NCBI GenBank assembly: GCA_032100225.1 | Contig: DAMDJY010000010.1 | Coordinates: 1-37,649 of the forward strand | Direction of reading: 5' to 3' | Length of the DNA stretch: 37,649 bases | Source: Mobilicoccus sp032100225 | GTDB taxonomy: Bacteria; Actinomycetota; Actinomycetes; Actinomycetales; Dermatophilaceae | Shown: piece by piece, positions 8,352 through 15,622 of the stretch | Position numbering within the stretch: position 1 is the stretch's first letter | Layout of the letters: every line of letters begins with the position of its first letter | Position numbers and translations under genes: made by a program | The notes under the pieces: model-generated | What the model was told of the DNA's origin: nothing | Databases searched by the model: none | The model's input: only the letters and a program-made list of their open reading frames with translations

Positions 8352-8689
8352 GTGCGGGTGTGTTCCTCGCGAACTTCGGATGGGGTGACGAGCAGACGGG
8401 CAGCGCTGCCCCCCGGCAGCGAGTCGCAGTGGGACAGTGGCAGGTCCGTCCCGCCTGGTCAGCCTACGACCTCCTCCTGAGTACCAGGTGGAAGCAGAAC
8501 CGGCCCCACCTGCTCTCGACAAGCTCCAGACCGGCAGCAGACCACGGGCAGACCCCCGCGTGACCCTGGGCACGGCCGCCGGCGAATTGTCGGCCTCTCT
8601 AGTCCACGAGGTGACGACGATGAGTGACCAAGGTCCCCGAATCCGGCTGACGGGCTGTGCTGAGCGCGGCCGTCTGACAGCATGGGGTC
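8352..8689. other. 338-bp divergent intergenic region, ftsE / transcarboxylase
   Basis: Holds the promoters for leftward ftsEX and the rightward transcarboxylase operon. I see no long inverted repeat, riboswitch-like structure or clear sigma-70 promoter. Its right end contains a 28-codon ORF with its own ribosome site, listed separately. Confidence 0.5.
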
Positions 8690-8706
8690 ATGACCTCAGA
8701 GCGTGA
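8620..8706 (+). CDS. Possible 28-residue leader peptide before the 5S subunit
   Basis: ATG at 8620 is preceded by a GAGGTG ribosome-site-like sequence 6 nt upstream. The frame reads MSDQGPRIRLTGCAERG and continues to TGA at 8704-8706, overlapping the 5S gene start (8690) by 17 nt. The 5S start itself has no good ribosome site, and an in-frame stop at 8675-8677 excludes an earlier start. Translation of this ORF could therefore feed the 5S start. No homology is recognised and codon evidence is too thin to be sure. Confidence 0.35.
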   Translation: MSDQGPRIRLTGCAERGRLTAWGHDLRA

Positions 8707-10189
8707 GATTGGTGTCACTGAACTCGCCCTCCGCGACGCCCACCAAAGCCTTATGGCCACTCGTATGGCTATGGAGGACATGGTCGGGGCTTGCGAGGAT
8801 ATCGACAAGGCGGGCTTCTGGAGCGTCGAATGCTGGGGAGGTGCCACCTTCGACGCCTGCATCCGGTTCCTCAACGAGGACCCGTGGGAGCGGCTGCGTA
8901 CCTTCCGCAAGCTGATGCCCAACAGCCGACTGCAGATGCTGCTTCGCGGGCAGAACCTGCTCGGCTACCGCCACTATGCGGATGACGTGGTCGACCGGTT
9001 CGTCGACAAGGCGGCCGAGAACGGCATGGACGTCTTCCGCGTGTTCGACGCACTCAACGACCCCCGCAACCTCGAGCACGCCATGGCGGCCGTCAAGAAG
9101 TCGGGCAAGCACGCCCAGGGCACGGTCTGCTACACCACGTCCCCGCTGCACACGGTCGAGGGCTACGTGAAGCTCGCCTCGCAGCTCAAGGACATGGGCG
9201 CCGACTCCATCGCGCTCAAGGACATGGCGGCCCTGCTCAAGCCCCAGCCGGCCTTCGACATCGTCAAGGCCATCAAGGAAGAGACGGGCATGCAGGTCAA
9301 CGTGCACTGCCACGCGACCACCGGTGTCACGCTCGTCTCCCTGATGAAGGCCATCGAGGGCGGCGCCGACGTCGTCGACACCGCGATCAGCTCGATGTCG
9401 CTCGGCCCGGGCCACAACCCCACCGAGTCCCTGCAGGAGATGCTCGAGGGCACCGGCTTCGTCGCCGACCTCGACAAGGAACTCCTCAAGAACGTCAAGC
9501 GTCACTTCGCCGAGGTCAAGCCTCGCTACTCGAAGTTCATGTCCTCCTACATGGTCGACACCGACATCTTCGACAGCCAGATCCCCGGCGGCATGATCTC
9601 CAACATGGAGTCCCAGCTCTCCCAGCAGGGCGCGGGCGACAAGTTGCAGGAGGTCCTCGACGAGGTGCCCCGCGTGCGCAAGGACGCCGGTTACCCCCCG
9701 CTGGTCACCCCCTCCAGCCAGATCGTCGGCACCCAGGCCGTGTTCAACGTGATGATGGGCCGCTACAAGGTCCTCACCGCCGAGTTCGCCGACCTGATGC
9801 TCGGCTACTACGGCTCGACGCTCGGTGAGTTCAACCCCGAGATCATCGAGAAGGCCAAGGCCCAGACGGGCAAGGAGCCCATCACCGACCGCCCTGCGGA
9901 CCACATCGAGAACGAATGGGACGCGCTGCGCACCGAGGCCGAAGGCGTCGAGGGCATGGACGGATCCGACGAGGACGTTCTCACCTACGCGATGTTCCCC
10001 AAGGTCGCCCCGGGCTTCTTCAAGAACCGCCCCGAAGGCCCCAAGAACGTCGGTCAGGACCCCGCCGAGCTCGAGGCCGAAAAGGCTGCGGCGAAGGGTG
10101 ACACGGGTACCGGTCCGGTTCGCACCGCGATCAAGTACAACGTCACGCTGAACGGCCACACCCACTCCGTCGCGGTCAAGCCCGCCTGA
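8690..10189 (+). CDS. Methylmalonyl-CoA carboxyltransferase 5S subunit (pyruvate/oxaloacetate half)
   Basis: Biotin-dependent carboxyltransferase of 499 residues, very close in sequence to the Propionibacterium transcarboxylase 5S subunit (from memory), e.g. TELALRDAHQSLMATRMAME and NLLGYRHYADD. It moves CO2 from carboxybiotin to pyruvate, making oxaloacetate, or the reverse. Metal and active-site residues are present: Asp16 in RDAHQS, the lysine that becomes carbamylated, Lys177 in ALKDMA, and His206 and His208 in VHCHATTG. The last about 20 residues (KYNVTLNGHTHSVAV) resemble the N-terminal strand of the biotin carrier subunit. It leads the operon with 12S, a small subunit and 1.3S. No membrane decarboxylase subunit is present, which argues against a Na+-pumping oxaloacetate decarboxylase. 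Confidence 0.93.
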   Translation: MTSEREIGVTELALRDAHQSLMATRMAMEDMVGACEDIDKAGFWSVECWGGATFDACIRFLNEDPWERLRTFRKLMPNSRLQMLLRGQNLLGYRHYADDVVDRFVDKAAENGMDVFRVFDALNDPRNLEHAMAAVKKSGKHAQGTVCYTTSPLHTVEGYVKLASQLKDMGADSIALKDMAALLKPQPAFDIVKAIKEETGMQVNVHCHATTGVTLVSLMKAIEGGADVVDTAISSMSLGPGHNPTESLQEMLEGTGFVADLDKELLKNVKRHFAEVKPRYSKFMSSYMVDTDIFDSQIPGGMISNMESQLSQQGAGDKLQEVLDEVPRVRKDAGYPPLVTPSSQIVGTQAVFNVMMGRYKVLTAEFADLMLGYYGSTLGEFNPEIIEKAKAQTGKEPITDRPADHIENEWDALRTEAEGVEGMDGSDEDVLTYAMFPKVAPGFFKNRPEGPKNVGQDPAELEAEKAAAKGDTGTGPVRTAIKYNVTLNGHTHSVAVKPA

Positions 10190-10209
10190 GACGCGAAAGA
10201 GGACTCTTC

Positions 10210-11769
10210 ATGACCGACAAGCAGAAGACCATGAAGGACCGCATCGCGGAACTTCGAGAGAAGCGGGCCGAGGTCGAGGCCGGTGGCGGCGAAGCCCGTC
10301 ACGCCAAGCAGCACGAGCAGGGCAAGCTGACGGCGCGTGAGCGTGTCGCCGGCCTGGTGGACGAGGACTCCTTCGAGGAGATCGGCCTGTTCGCCCAGCA
10401 CCGCACCACCCTGTTCGGGATGGACAAGGCCGTCATGCCGGCCGACGGCGTCATCACGGGTAACGGCACCGTCCTAGGTCGCCCCGTTCACGTCGCCAGC
10501 CAGGACTTCAGCGTCGCCGGCGGCTCCGCCGGTGAGACGCACTCCATCAAGGTGGCCAATGCGCTGCACGCCTCGCTGCAGACGGGCACGCCGTTCGTCT
10601 TCATCAACGACTCCGGTGGCGCCCGCGTCCAGGAGGGCATCGACAGCCTCTCCGGCTACGGCAAGGTGTTCTACCAGAACGTCGCGCTCTCGGGTGTCGT
10701 GCCGCAGATCTCGATCATCGCCGGCCCGTGTGCCGGTGGCGCCGTGTACTCCCCTGCGCTGACCGACTTCATCATTCAGACCGAGAAGTCCCGGATGTTC
10801 ATCACCGGCCCCGACGTCATCAAGCAGGTCACCGGTGAGCAGGTCACGGCCGAGCAGCTCGGTGGCCCCGCCGCCCACATGGGCCGTTCCGGTGTCACGC
10901 ACTTCGTGGCCGCCGATGACGAGCAGGCGTTGTTCATCGCCAAGAAGCTCCTGAGCTTCTTGCCCAACAACAACACCGAAGAGCCGCCGTACATCGAGGG
11001 ATTCGACGACGTCTCGGACAACGAGAAGCTCAACGAGATCATCCCGGACGAGGGCAAGAAGGGCTACGACGTCCGCGACATCATCGCGCAGATCGTCGAC
11101 TCGGCCGACTTCCTCGAGGTCCAGGCCGGATACGCGATGAACATCGTGGTCGGCTTCGGTCGCGTCACCGGTCGCACGGTCGGCTTCATCGCCAACCAGA
11201 GCCAGCACATGTCCGGTGTCCTCGACATCGACGCCTCCAGCAAGGGCGCCCGGTTCATCCGGTTCTGCAACGCGTTCAACATCCCGGTCGTCAACCTGGT
11301 CGACGTCCCCGGCTTCCTTCCGGGCACCGCCCAGGAGTACGGCGGCATCATCCGCCACGGCGCCAAGATGCTGTACGCCTACAGCTCGGCCACCGTTCCC
11401 AAGATCACGATCGTGCTGCGCAAGGCCTACGGCGGGTCCTACCTGGCCATGTGCAACAAGGACCTCGGAGCCGACCGCGTGTACGCGTGGCCGACCGCGG
11501 AGATCGCGGTCATGGGTGCCGAGGGTGCGGCCGGAGTCGTGTTCCGCAAGGAGATCGCCGCAGCCGAGGACCCCGACGCCAAGCGCGCCGAGCTCGTCCA
11601 GCTCTACCGCGACGCGTTCTCGACGCCGTACGTCGCTGCCGCTCGCGGTCAGGTCGACGCCATCATCGAGCCCGCCGAGACTCGCCGCTACATCGCGCGC
11701 GCCCTCGAGCAGCTCGCCGGCAAGCGCGAGCTGCGTCCGGCCAAGAAGCACGGCCTGATCCCGCTGTGA
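10210..11769 (+). CDS. Methylmalonyl-CoA carboxyltransferase 12S subunit / acyl-CoA carboxylase beta
   Basis: Crotonase-fold carboxyltransferase of 519 residues that exchanges CO2 between methylmalonyl-CoA/propionyl-CoA and biotin. The N-terminal MKDRIAELREKRAEVEAGGG and RHAKQHEQGKLTARERV are characteristic of this family. The two oxyanion-hole regions are visible as INDSGGARVQEG with IAGPCAGGAVYSPAL, and VPGFLPGTAQEYGGIIRHGAK with KAYGGSYLAMC. The start is preceded by GAAAGAGGA. It follows the 5S gene by 20 nt. Sequence alone does not separate transcarboxylase 12S from a propionyl-CoA carboxylase beta chain; the adjacent 5S and carrier subunits favour the former. Confidence 0.92.
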   Translation: MTDKQKTMKDRIAELREKRAEVEAGGGEARHAKQHEQGKLTARERVAGLVDEDSFEEIGLFAQHRTTLFGMDKAVMPADGVITGNGTVLGRPVHVASQDFSVAGGSAGETHSIKVANALHASLQTGTPFVFINDSGGARVQEGIDSLSGYGKVFYQNVALSGVVPQISIIAGPCAGGAVYSPALTDFIIQTEKSRMFITGPDVIKQVTGEQVTAEQLGGPAAHMGRSGVTHFVAADDEQALFIAKKLLSFLPNNNTEEPPYIEGFDDVSDNEKLNEIIPDEGKKGYDVRDIIAQIVDSADFLEVQAGYAMNIVVGFGRVTGRTVGFIANQSQHMSGVLDIDASSKGARFIRFCNAFNIPVVNLVDVPGFLPGTAQEYGGIIRHGAKMLYAYSSATVPKITIVLRKAYGGSYLAMCNKDLGADRVYAWPTAEIAVMGAEGAAGVVFRKEIAAAEDPDAKRAELVQLYRDAFSTPYVAAARGQVDAIIEPAETRRYIARALEQLAGKRELRPAKKHGLIPL

Positions 11770-11800
11770 TCGACCGGGCTGCGGACAACAGGAGGCACAC

Positions 11801-12088
11801 ATGAGCGAGACGGCACAGAACAAGCAGCTCGCCGACCTCATCTCGCAGTTGTCGGAGCAGGTCTCCGATCTCAGCGCGCAGGTCGACACCCTGACCAAGG
11901 AATTGCGTCGCCACCACCCGGCCGACGAAGTTCCCGAAGAGGTGGCTCTCGCCATCTCTGCCGCGGTCGCGGCCTATCTGGGCACGCGCGCCAAGGTCAA
12001 GAGCGTCAAGGTCCGGCGCGGTACCGGCTGGGCCACCCAGGCACGATCCGACATCCACCACTCGCACGCCGCGTTCGGTTCGCGGTGA
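11801..12088 (+). CDS. Small subunit of the biotin-dependent carboxyltransferase cluster
   Basis: A 95-residue protein with an N-terminal coiled-coil-like helix (about 7-38, heptads of Leu/Val in LADLISQLSEQVSDLSAQVD) and a C-terminal part with EEVALAISAAVAAYLG followed by a basic VKSVKVRRG strand. This pattern is typical of short proteins lying between 12S and biotin-carrier genes, annotated as a carboxylase small or epsilon-type subunit. It has no membrane helix, unlike OadG-type subunits. GGAGG 8 nt before the ATG supports the start. A scaffold role linking catalytic and carrier subunits is inference. Confidence 0.75.
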   Translation: MSETAQNKQLADLISQLSEQVSDLSAQVDTLTKELRRHHPADEVPEEVALAISAAVAAYLGTRAKVKSVKVRRGTGWATQARSDIHHSHAAFGSR

Positions 12089-12118
12089 CGACAACCGAAC
12101 TCGACGCAGAGGAATGAC

Positions 12119-12520
12119 ATGAAGCTGAAGGTCACGGTCGACGGTCAGGTCTATGACGTCGACGTCGAAGTCGAAGAGAAGCCCGCTCCTACGCTCGGCG
12201 CGGTTCTGCTGGGCAGCATGAGCGCACACGGCGTCGCGCCGACCGCCTCCAAGGCGCCGGCGAGCTCGTCCAACGCGCTCACCGCCAACCTCGCCGGCAC
12301 CGTCGTCAAGGTGCTCGTCGAGGCCGGCCAGGAGGTCGCCTCAGGCGACACCCTGCTGGTCCTCGAGGCCATGAAGATGGAGACCGAGGTCACCGCCCCC
12401 AAGGACGGCACCATCGGCGCCGTCGAGGTGGCCGTGGGCGACGCAGTCCAAGGCGGCCAGGTCCTTATCGAGTGGGCCGACGAAGCAGAAGCAGACCAGG
12501 GCGACCAGGCAAAGGCCTGA
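12119..12520 (+). CDS. Biotin carboxyl carrier protein (transcarboxylase 1.3S subunit)
   Basis: Carrier of 133 residues that shuttles carboxybiotin between the 12S and 5S sites. The N-terminus MKLKVTVDGQVYDVDVEVE matches the 1.3S family. A flexible Ala/Ser/Pro linker (about 35-53) precedes the biotinyl domain (54-121), which contains the biotin attachment motif EAMKMET with Lys86. The C-terminal tail is acidic (DEAEADQGDQAKA). It is the last gene of the operon and is followed by a strong terminator. A biotin protein ligase must come from elsewhere in the genome. Confidence 0.95.
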   Translation: MKLKVTVDGQVYDVDVEVEEKPAPTLGAVLLGSMSAHGVAPTASKAPASSSNALTANLAGTVVKVLVEAGQEVASGDTLLVLEAMKMETEVTAPKDGTIGAVEVAVGDAVQGGQVLIEWADEAEADQGDQAKA

Positions 12521-12567
12521 TCCACCCCTGCACGTCGCGTCACTGACTCGACACGAGTGCAACACGC

Positions 12568-12605
12568 GTAGGAGGTCCGCACCCGATCGGGTGCGGACCT
12601 CCTAC
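12568..12605. terminator. Strong hairpin terminator after the transcarboxylase operon
   Basis: A perfect 17-bp inverted repeat (12568-12584 and 12589-12605) with a GATC centre, so the whole 38 bp is palindromic. It lies 47 nt after the biotin carrier stop and about 95 nt beyond the stop of the converging gltS-type gene, so it can serve both. Confidence 0.9.
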
Positions 12606-12699
12606 AGTCTCTGCCGCGCTGTGCCCATCCAAAGGATCTCGGCGCAGGCGGCGAGACTCGGCCTCGTCGACGTCCCGCTGGGCTCGCTGCGGCGTTGAC

Positions 12700-14154
12700 T
12701 CAATGGGACGCAGCCACCGGTGCTTCCGCTGAGTCGCGGCGACCCCGTGGCCCGTAATAGAAGAGGCCTACGGCAGTCGCTATCGCCAGCACCACGGCCA
12801 TCACGATCAGGAGCGGCATAGGGCCGAAGGCATAGATGAGCGGGATGGCCGCAGCAGTGACGAACCCCCCTCCGAAGAACGGTTCGAACAGCAGCTGCTT
12901 GTACCCGAAGGCTTCATAGGCCGGAGACTCGTTGTCCGGGTCGGCGATACGCATCAGGATCAGACCCGTCGCGGTGACTCCCATGGACTGGCCGAAGTCT
13001 CCGATCGCACGCTCGAACCAATAGCGGCCGATGATGCGGGGGGCCAGGATGAGGAGGACGAAGACGTTGAAGGCGAGTCCCGCCAGGCAGAGAATGACGA
13101 ACGGCTGCCAGTTCTCGGCGATCGCGGTGAGGGATAGCGTCGCCAGAGCGCTGACGATGAGGACGTCGAGCGCGAACCCTTGAATCCGCAGCATCATCTG
13201 ATGGTCGACGATGCCCGTGTGCCCCGTGCGTTGGAGCACCAGCTGGATGATGACGCCACCGAGCATGGCGATGGGAAACAAGGGGACATGCGCGAGGATC
13301 TCGACGTCGTAGCCGGGGATGGTCTCTATCCCCCACGGCTCGAACGCCTGCAGACCTTCGAGGATGCCGACGCCGACGAGTACTGCAGCCGCGATGAACG
13401 CGAAGTGGAGAGAGAGCGGCTCGATCGACGCTGGGCGGGACGTCATGGTGGCGGCGGGGAAGTTTTCGTCGTCACGGAACAAGCCGCGCTGCTCGGACAA
13501 GGACTGTTCGACGGCCCCGTCGAGGCATTCGGTCCGTCCGGTCCGTACCGCCCAGTTGATGAATGCGACGCCGAGGACGATGCCGGCAACAACACCCGCA
13601 GTGGCGATACCAAGCGCCAGGTCACCACCTTCGGGAAAGCCCAGTTGACTCATGGAGTCACGCATGCCCGCTGCGGTGCCGTGTCCACCTTCGAACCCCA
13701 TTTCGATCAGTGCCCCCGTCATGGGGTTCGCCGCGAAGAAGGGAACGAGGACGACAACGGCCAGAGCCAGACCCACGACGTACTGGCCGGACGCGAAGAT
13801 GACCCCGAGCGACATCTGGGGTCCTACCAGCTGCGCCACTCGACGCGGCTGCGGTAGATCCTCGCCGAGAAAGAGGGTCGCGAACACGATGCTGATGAGC
13901 AATCCCGGCAGCGCGCGCCAGACCCCGAGGATCTCGGGGGTGAAGACTCCAGCCTCGGCGAAGGTGCCGTCGCCGAAGGCGGACGCGGCGGCTCCCAGGA
14001 TTTCGGGACCGAGCACGAGCGCAAGAAAACCGGCGATGATCGAGCTGGGTAGAAACAGGCGTTGCACGAACGGCGTGGTGATCCTGATCCCCTTGCCCAC
14101 CAGGAGCAGGAGCCCGAGGAGCAGAAGGGCGAACCCAATGCTGTTTGCCGTCAT
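12700..14154 (-). CDS. Sodium/glutamate symporter family protein (GltS-type)
   Basis: Integral membrane protein of 484 residues with about ten to twelve hydrophobic helices. The conserved GltS motif GGHGTAAG is at 156-163 between membrane segments, and a second re-entrant-like region near IGDFGQSMGVTATG corresponds to the family's C-terminal repeat. Classic GltS proteins are about 400 residues; this one is longer, with a polar loop around 225-265 (EQSLSEQRGLFRDDENFPA). The start at 14154 has GGAGA upstream and is followed at once by a membrane helix. Glutamate as substrate is plausible given the Hut and GDH genes nearby, but not shown. Confidence 0.85.
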   Translation of the reverse strand: MTANSIGFALLLLGLLLLVGKGIRITTPFVQRLFLPSSIIAGFLALVLGPEILGAAASAFGDGTFAEAGVFTPEILGVWRALPGLLISIVFATLFLGEDLPQPRRVAQLVGPQMSLGVIFASGQYVVGLALAVVVLVPFFAANPMTGALIEMGFEGGHGTAAGMRDSMSQLGFPEGGDLALGIATAGVVAGIVLGVAFINWAVRTGRTECLDGAVEQSLSEQRGLFRDDENFPAATMTSRPASIEPLSLHFAFIAAAVLVGVGILEGLQAFEPWGIETIPGYDVEILAHVPLFPIAMLGGVIIQLVLQRTGHTGIVDHQMMLRIQGFALDVLIVSALATLSLTAIAENWQPFVILCLAGLAFNVFVLLILAPRIIGRYWFERAIGDFGQSMGVTATGLILMRIADPDNESPAYEAFGYKQLLFEPFFGGGFVTAAAIPLIYAFGPMPLLIVMAVVLAIATAVGLFYYGPRGRRDSAEAPVAASH

Positions 14155-14390
14155 GATGTCTCCGCTCACGTCGACTTCGCTGGTGAATTCTTCGCAGCCT
14201 AGGTGACACCGTCTTGCTGAGGCGCGAACCGGAGTCACCGAATGCGGCTGGACGCCCATCGGGTACGGGTCGAACTCGCTTGTTGGCACGAGTCGATCTC
14301 GGGCATCTTCTACGACGGCCCCGGCGACTACTTCGACCGCTTCCGTCGCGACCGTTGTTCGTCGGCCGCGGTGATTCGCTGTCCGACGTG

Positions 14391-14684
14391 TCAGCGCAGA
14401 CGGCGAGCCTTGGCCTCGTCGATGTCCTGTTTGGCCTCGGCGAGTCCGAGTCCGGTCTCCTCGCGATGCGCCTTGATCGCAGCAATGTCCTTGCCCTGCG
14501 CGAGAAGAGCGATGACAGCCTTGGACACCGGCAGCGGCGGCTGCACACGGCCGAGGTCGACCTGCTGGGCCCGCGCGAGCATCTCGACCTGCTGCTTCAG
14601 CAGGTCGACCTCGCGCCTCAGCCTGCGCACCTCACTCTGGGCGTCGAATCCTCCGGTCAGACCCAAGTAGCTGGAAAGTCCCAT
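14391..14684 (-). CDS. Small coiled-coil protein with ribosomal L7/L12-like C-terminal domain
   Basis: A 97-residue protein. Residues 16-43 form a predicted coiled coil (SEVRRLRREVDLLKQQVEML). Residues 52-92 resemble the C-terminal domain of ribosomal protein bL12, with ALLAQGKDIAAIKAHREETG followed by LGLAEAKQDIDE matching the bL12 helix-turn-helix consensus GLGLKEAKxxVE. It lacks the bL12 dimerisation and hinge regions and is not near rplJ, so it is not the ribosomal protein. The function of such stand-alone domains is unknown. It follows the HAD gene by 28 nt and has TAGCGT 6 nt before the ATG. Confidence 0.75.
   Translation of the reverse strand: MGLSSYLGLTGGFDAQSEVRRLRREVDLLKQQVEMLARAQQVDLGRVQPPLPVSKAVIALLAQGKDIAAIKAHREETGLGLAEAKQDIDEAKARRLR
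14552..14613. repeat. Nested inverted repeats inside the L7/L12-like gene
   Basis: CGAGGTCGACCTGCTG at 14552-14567 has an exact 16-bp complement at 14598-14613. A third copy, TCGACCTGCTG at 14584-14594, forms an 11-bp stem with a 3-nt loop against 14598-14608. The repeats encode VDLLKQQ-like coiled-coil segments, so they may reflect duplicated heptads, yet they also predict two competing mRNA hairpins. Confidence 0.7.
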
Positions 14685-14690
14685 AGCCGA

Positions 14691-14696
14691 ACGCTA
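14691..14696 (-). promoter_or_regulatory. Candidate -10 element (TAGCGT) for the L7/L12-like gene
   Basis: TAGCGT ends 6 nt before the ATG at 14684, and no ribosome site is visible. It lies between the HAD stop and this gene and could give an independent leaderless transcript. The -35 is not evident. Confidence 0.35.
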
Positions 14697-14712
14697 TCGG
14701 GCATCCGGCAGA

Positions 14713-15546
14713 TCAGGCCAGGAGCTGCTCGAGGGCGGTGACGACGCCGTGCTCGGTGTTGGCCGGGGCGATGTAGGCGGCGACGGCGAGGATGTCGGGG
14801 TGGGCATTGGCCATGGCGTAGGAGTGGTCGACGGCCTCGAGCATCTGGAGGTCGTTGAGGTAGTCCCCGAACGCGACGCACTGATCGCGCCCCAGGCCGA
14901 GGCGCTCACGCAGCAGGTCGATGCCACTGCCCTTGTGCACTCCTGCGTTCATCAGATCGACCCAGTGCTGCCCGGAGACGACGACCTGGTGGGTGTCACG
15001 GTACGGCTCGAAGAACGTCGCCGCGCCCTGCTCGGAGCCGTCGAAGTCGTACACGGCGATCTTGAGCACGTCGTCGTCCACCGCCCCGAGGTCCTCGACC
15101 TCGGCGAGCTCGTGGTAGTAGATGTCGACCTCGGAGCGGAACGCGGCATCGGTGCGCTCGATGTACGCCGAACGGACGCCGCACAGCACGACGCCGAGGT
15201 TGCGCGACTCCCCCGCTACCCGGGCGGTGGCGAGCATGTCGGCGACGATCTCCGGCGCCATCGTGTCGGTCGCCAACACCTCGTCCTCGAGCACGACGAG
15301 GGTGCCGTTCTCAGCGATGAATCCCATCTGCGAGGCCTGGTCGCCGAACAGGTGGTGCAGGGTGGCGTACTGCCGTCCACTCGCCGCGACGATCACGGCG
15401 CCCTGCTCGCGGAACCGCGTGACCAGCGGCCAGAACGCCTCGGGGATGAGTCCGTCCCCGTCGACGAGGGTCCCATCCATGTCGAGGGCGATGAGAGCTG
15501 CGTCGATCGGCTCGTCGGGCAGTCGGGGTTGCAGAAAGTCGCTCAC
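14713..15546 (-). CDS. HAD-superfamily hydrolase, Cof-type (subfamily IIB)
   Basis: Cytosolic phosphatase-like protein of 277 residues. HAD motif I is LDMDGTLVD with Asp22 (nucleophile) and Asp24; motif II is VAASGRQ; the motif III lysine lies in HKGSGIDLL; and motif IV is AFGDYLNDLQML, as in Cof/YidA sugar-phosphate phosphatases. The cap region of about 100 residues between motifs II and III is the type IIB alpha/beta cap. Substrate unknown. The start is GTG at 15546; it lies just below the prfB terminator, and no strong ribosome site is visible. Confidence 0.88.
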   Translation of the reverse strand: MSDFLQPRLPDEPIDAALIALDMDGTLVDGDGLIPEAFWPLVTRFREQGAVIVAASGRQYATLHHLFGDQASQMGFIAENGTLVVLEDEVLATDTMAPEIVADMLATARVAGESRNLGVVLCGVRSAYIERTDAAFRSEVDIYYHELAEVEDLGAVDDDVLKIAVYDFDGSEQGAATFFEPYRDTHQVVVSGQHWVDLMNAGVHKGSGIDLLRERLGLGRDQCVAFGDYLNDLQMLEAVDHSYAMANAHPDILAVAAYIAPANTEHGVVTALEQLLA

Positions 15547-15561
15547 CTGCCCATTGCACCA

Positions 15562-15592
15562 GCAACCCCGCAGATATCGCCTGCGGGGTTGC
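15562..15592 (-). terminator. Hairpin terminator of prfB
   Basis: Perfect 12-bp inverted repeat GCAACCCCGCAG (15562-15573) and its complement (15581-15592) around a 7-nt loop, 31 nt downstream of the prfB stop and directly before the HAD gene. Confidence 0.85.
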
Positions 15593-15622
15593 CGAGAATC
15601 GTGAATTCGCCTGTGACGCGTG

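Noticed and set aside
8437..8706. Longer 89-codon frame ending at the same stop as the 28-codon leader ORF
   Set aside because: Its upstream part has no ribosome site and looks like random promoter-region sequence; only the 28-codon part with GAGGTG is worth listing.
8696..10165. 489-codon frame opposite the 5S subunit, and a similar one opposite the 12S subunit (10474-11955)
   Set aside because: Both are GC-driven antisense frames over very well conserved genes.
8690..14154. Na+-pumping oxaloacetate/methylmalonyl-CoA decarboxylase with the adjacent transporter as membrane subunit
   Set aside because: The membrane gene is GltS-type (GGHGTAAG), on the opposite strand, and does not look like OadB/MmdB; the small subunit has no membrane helix.
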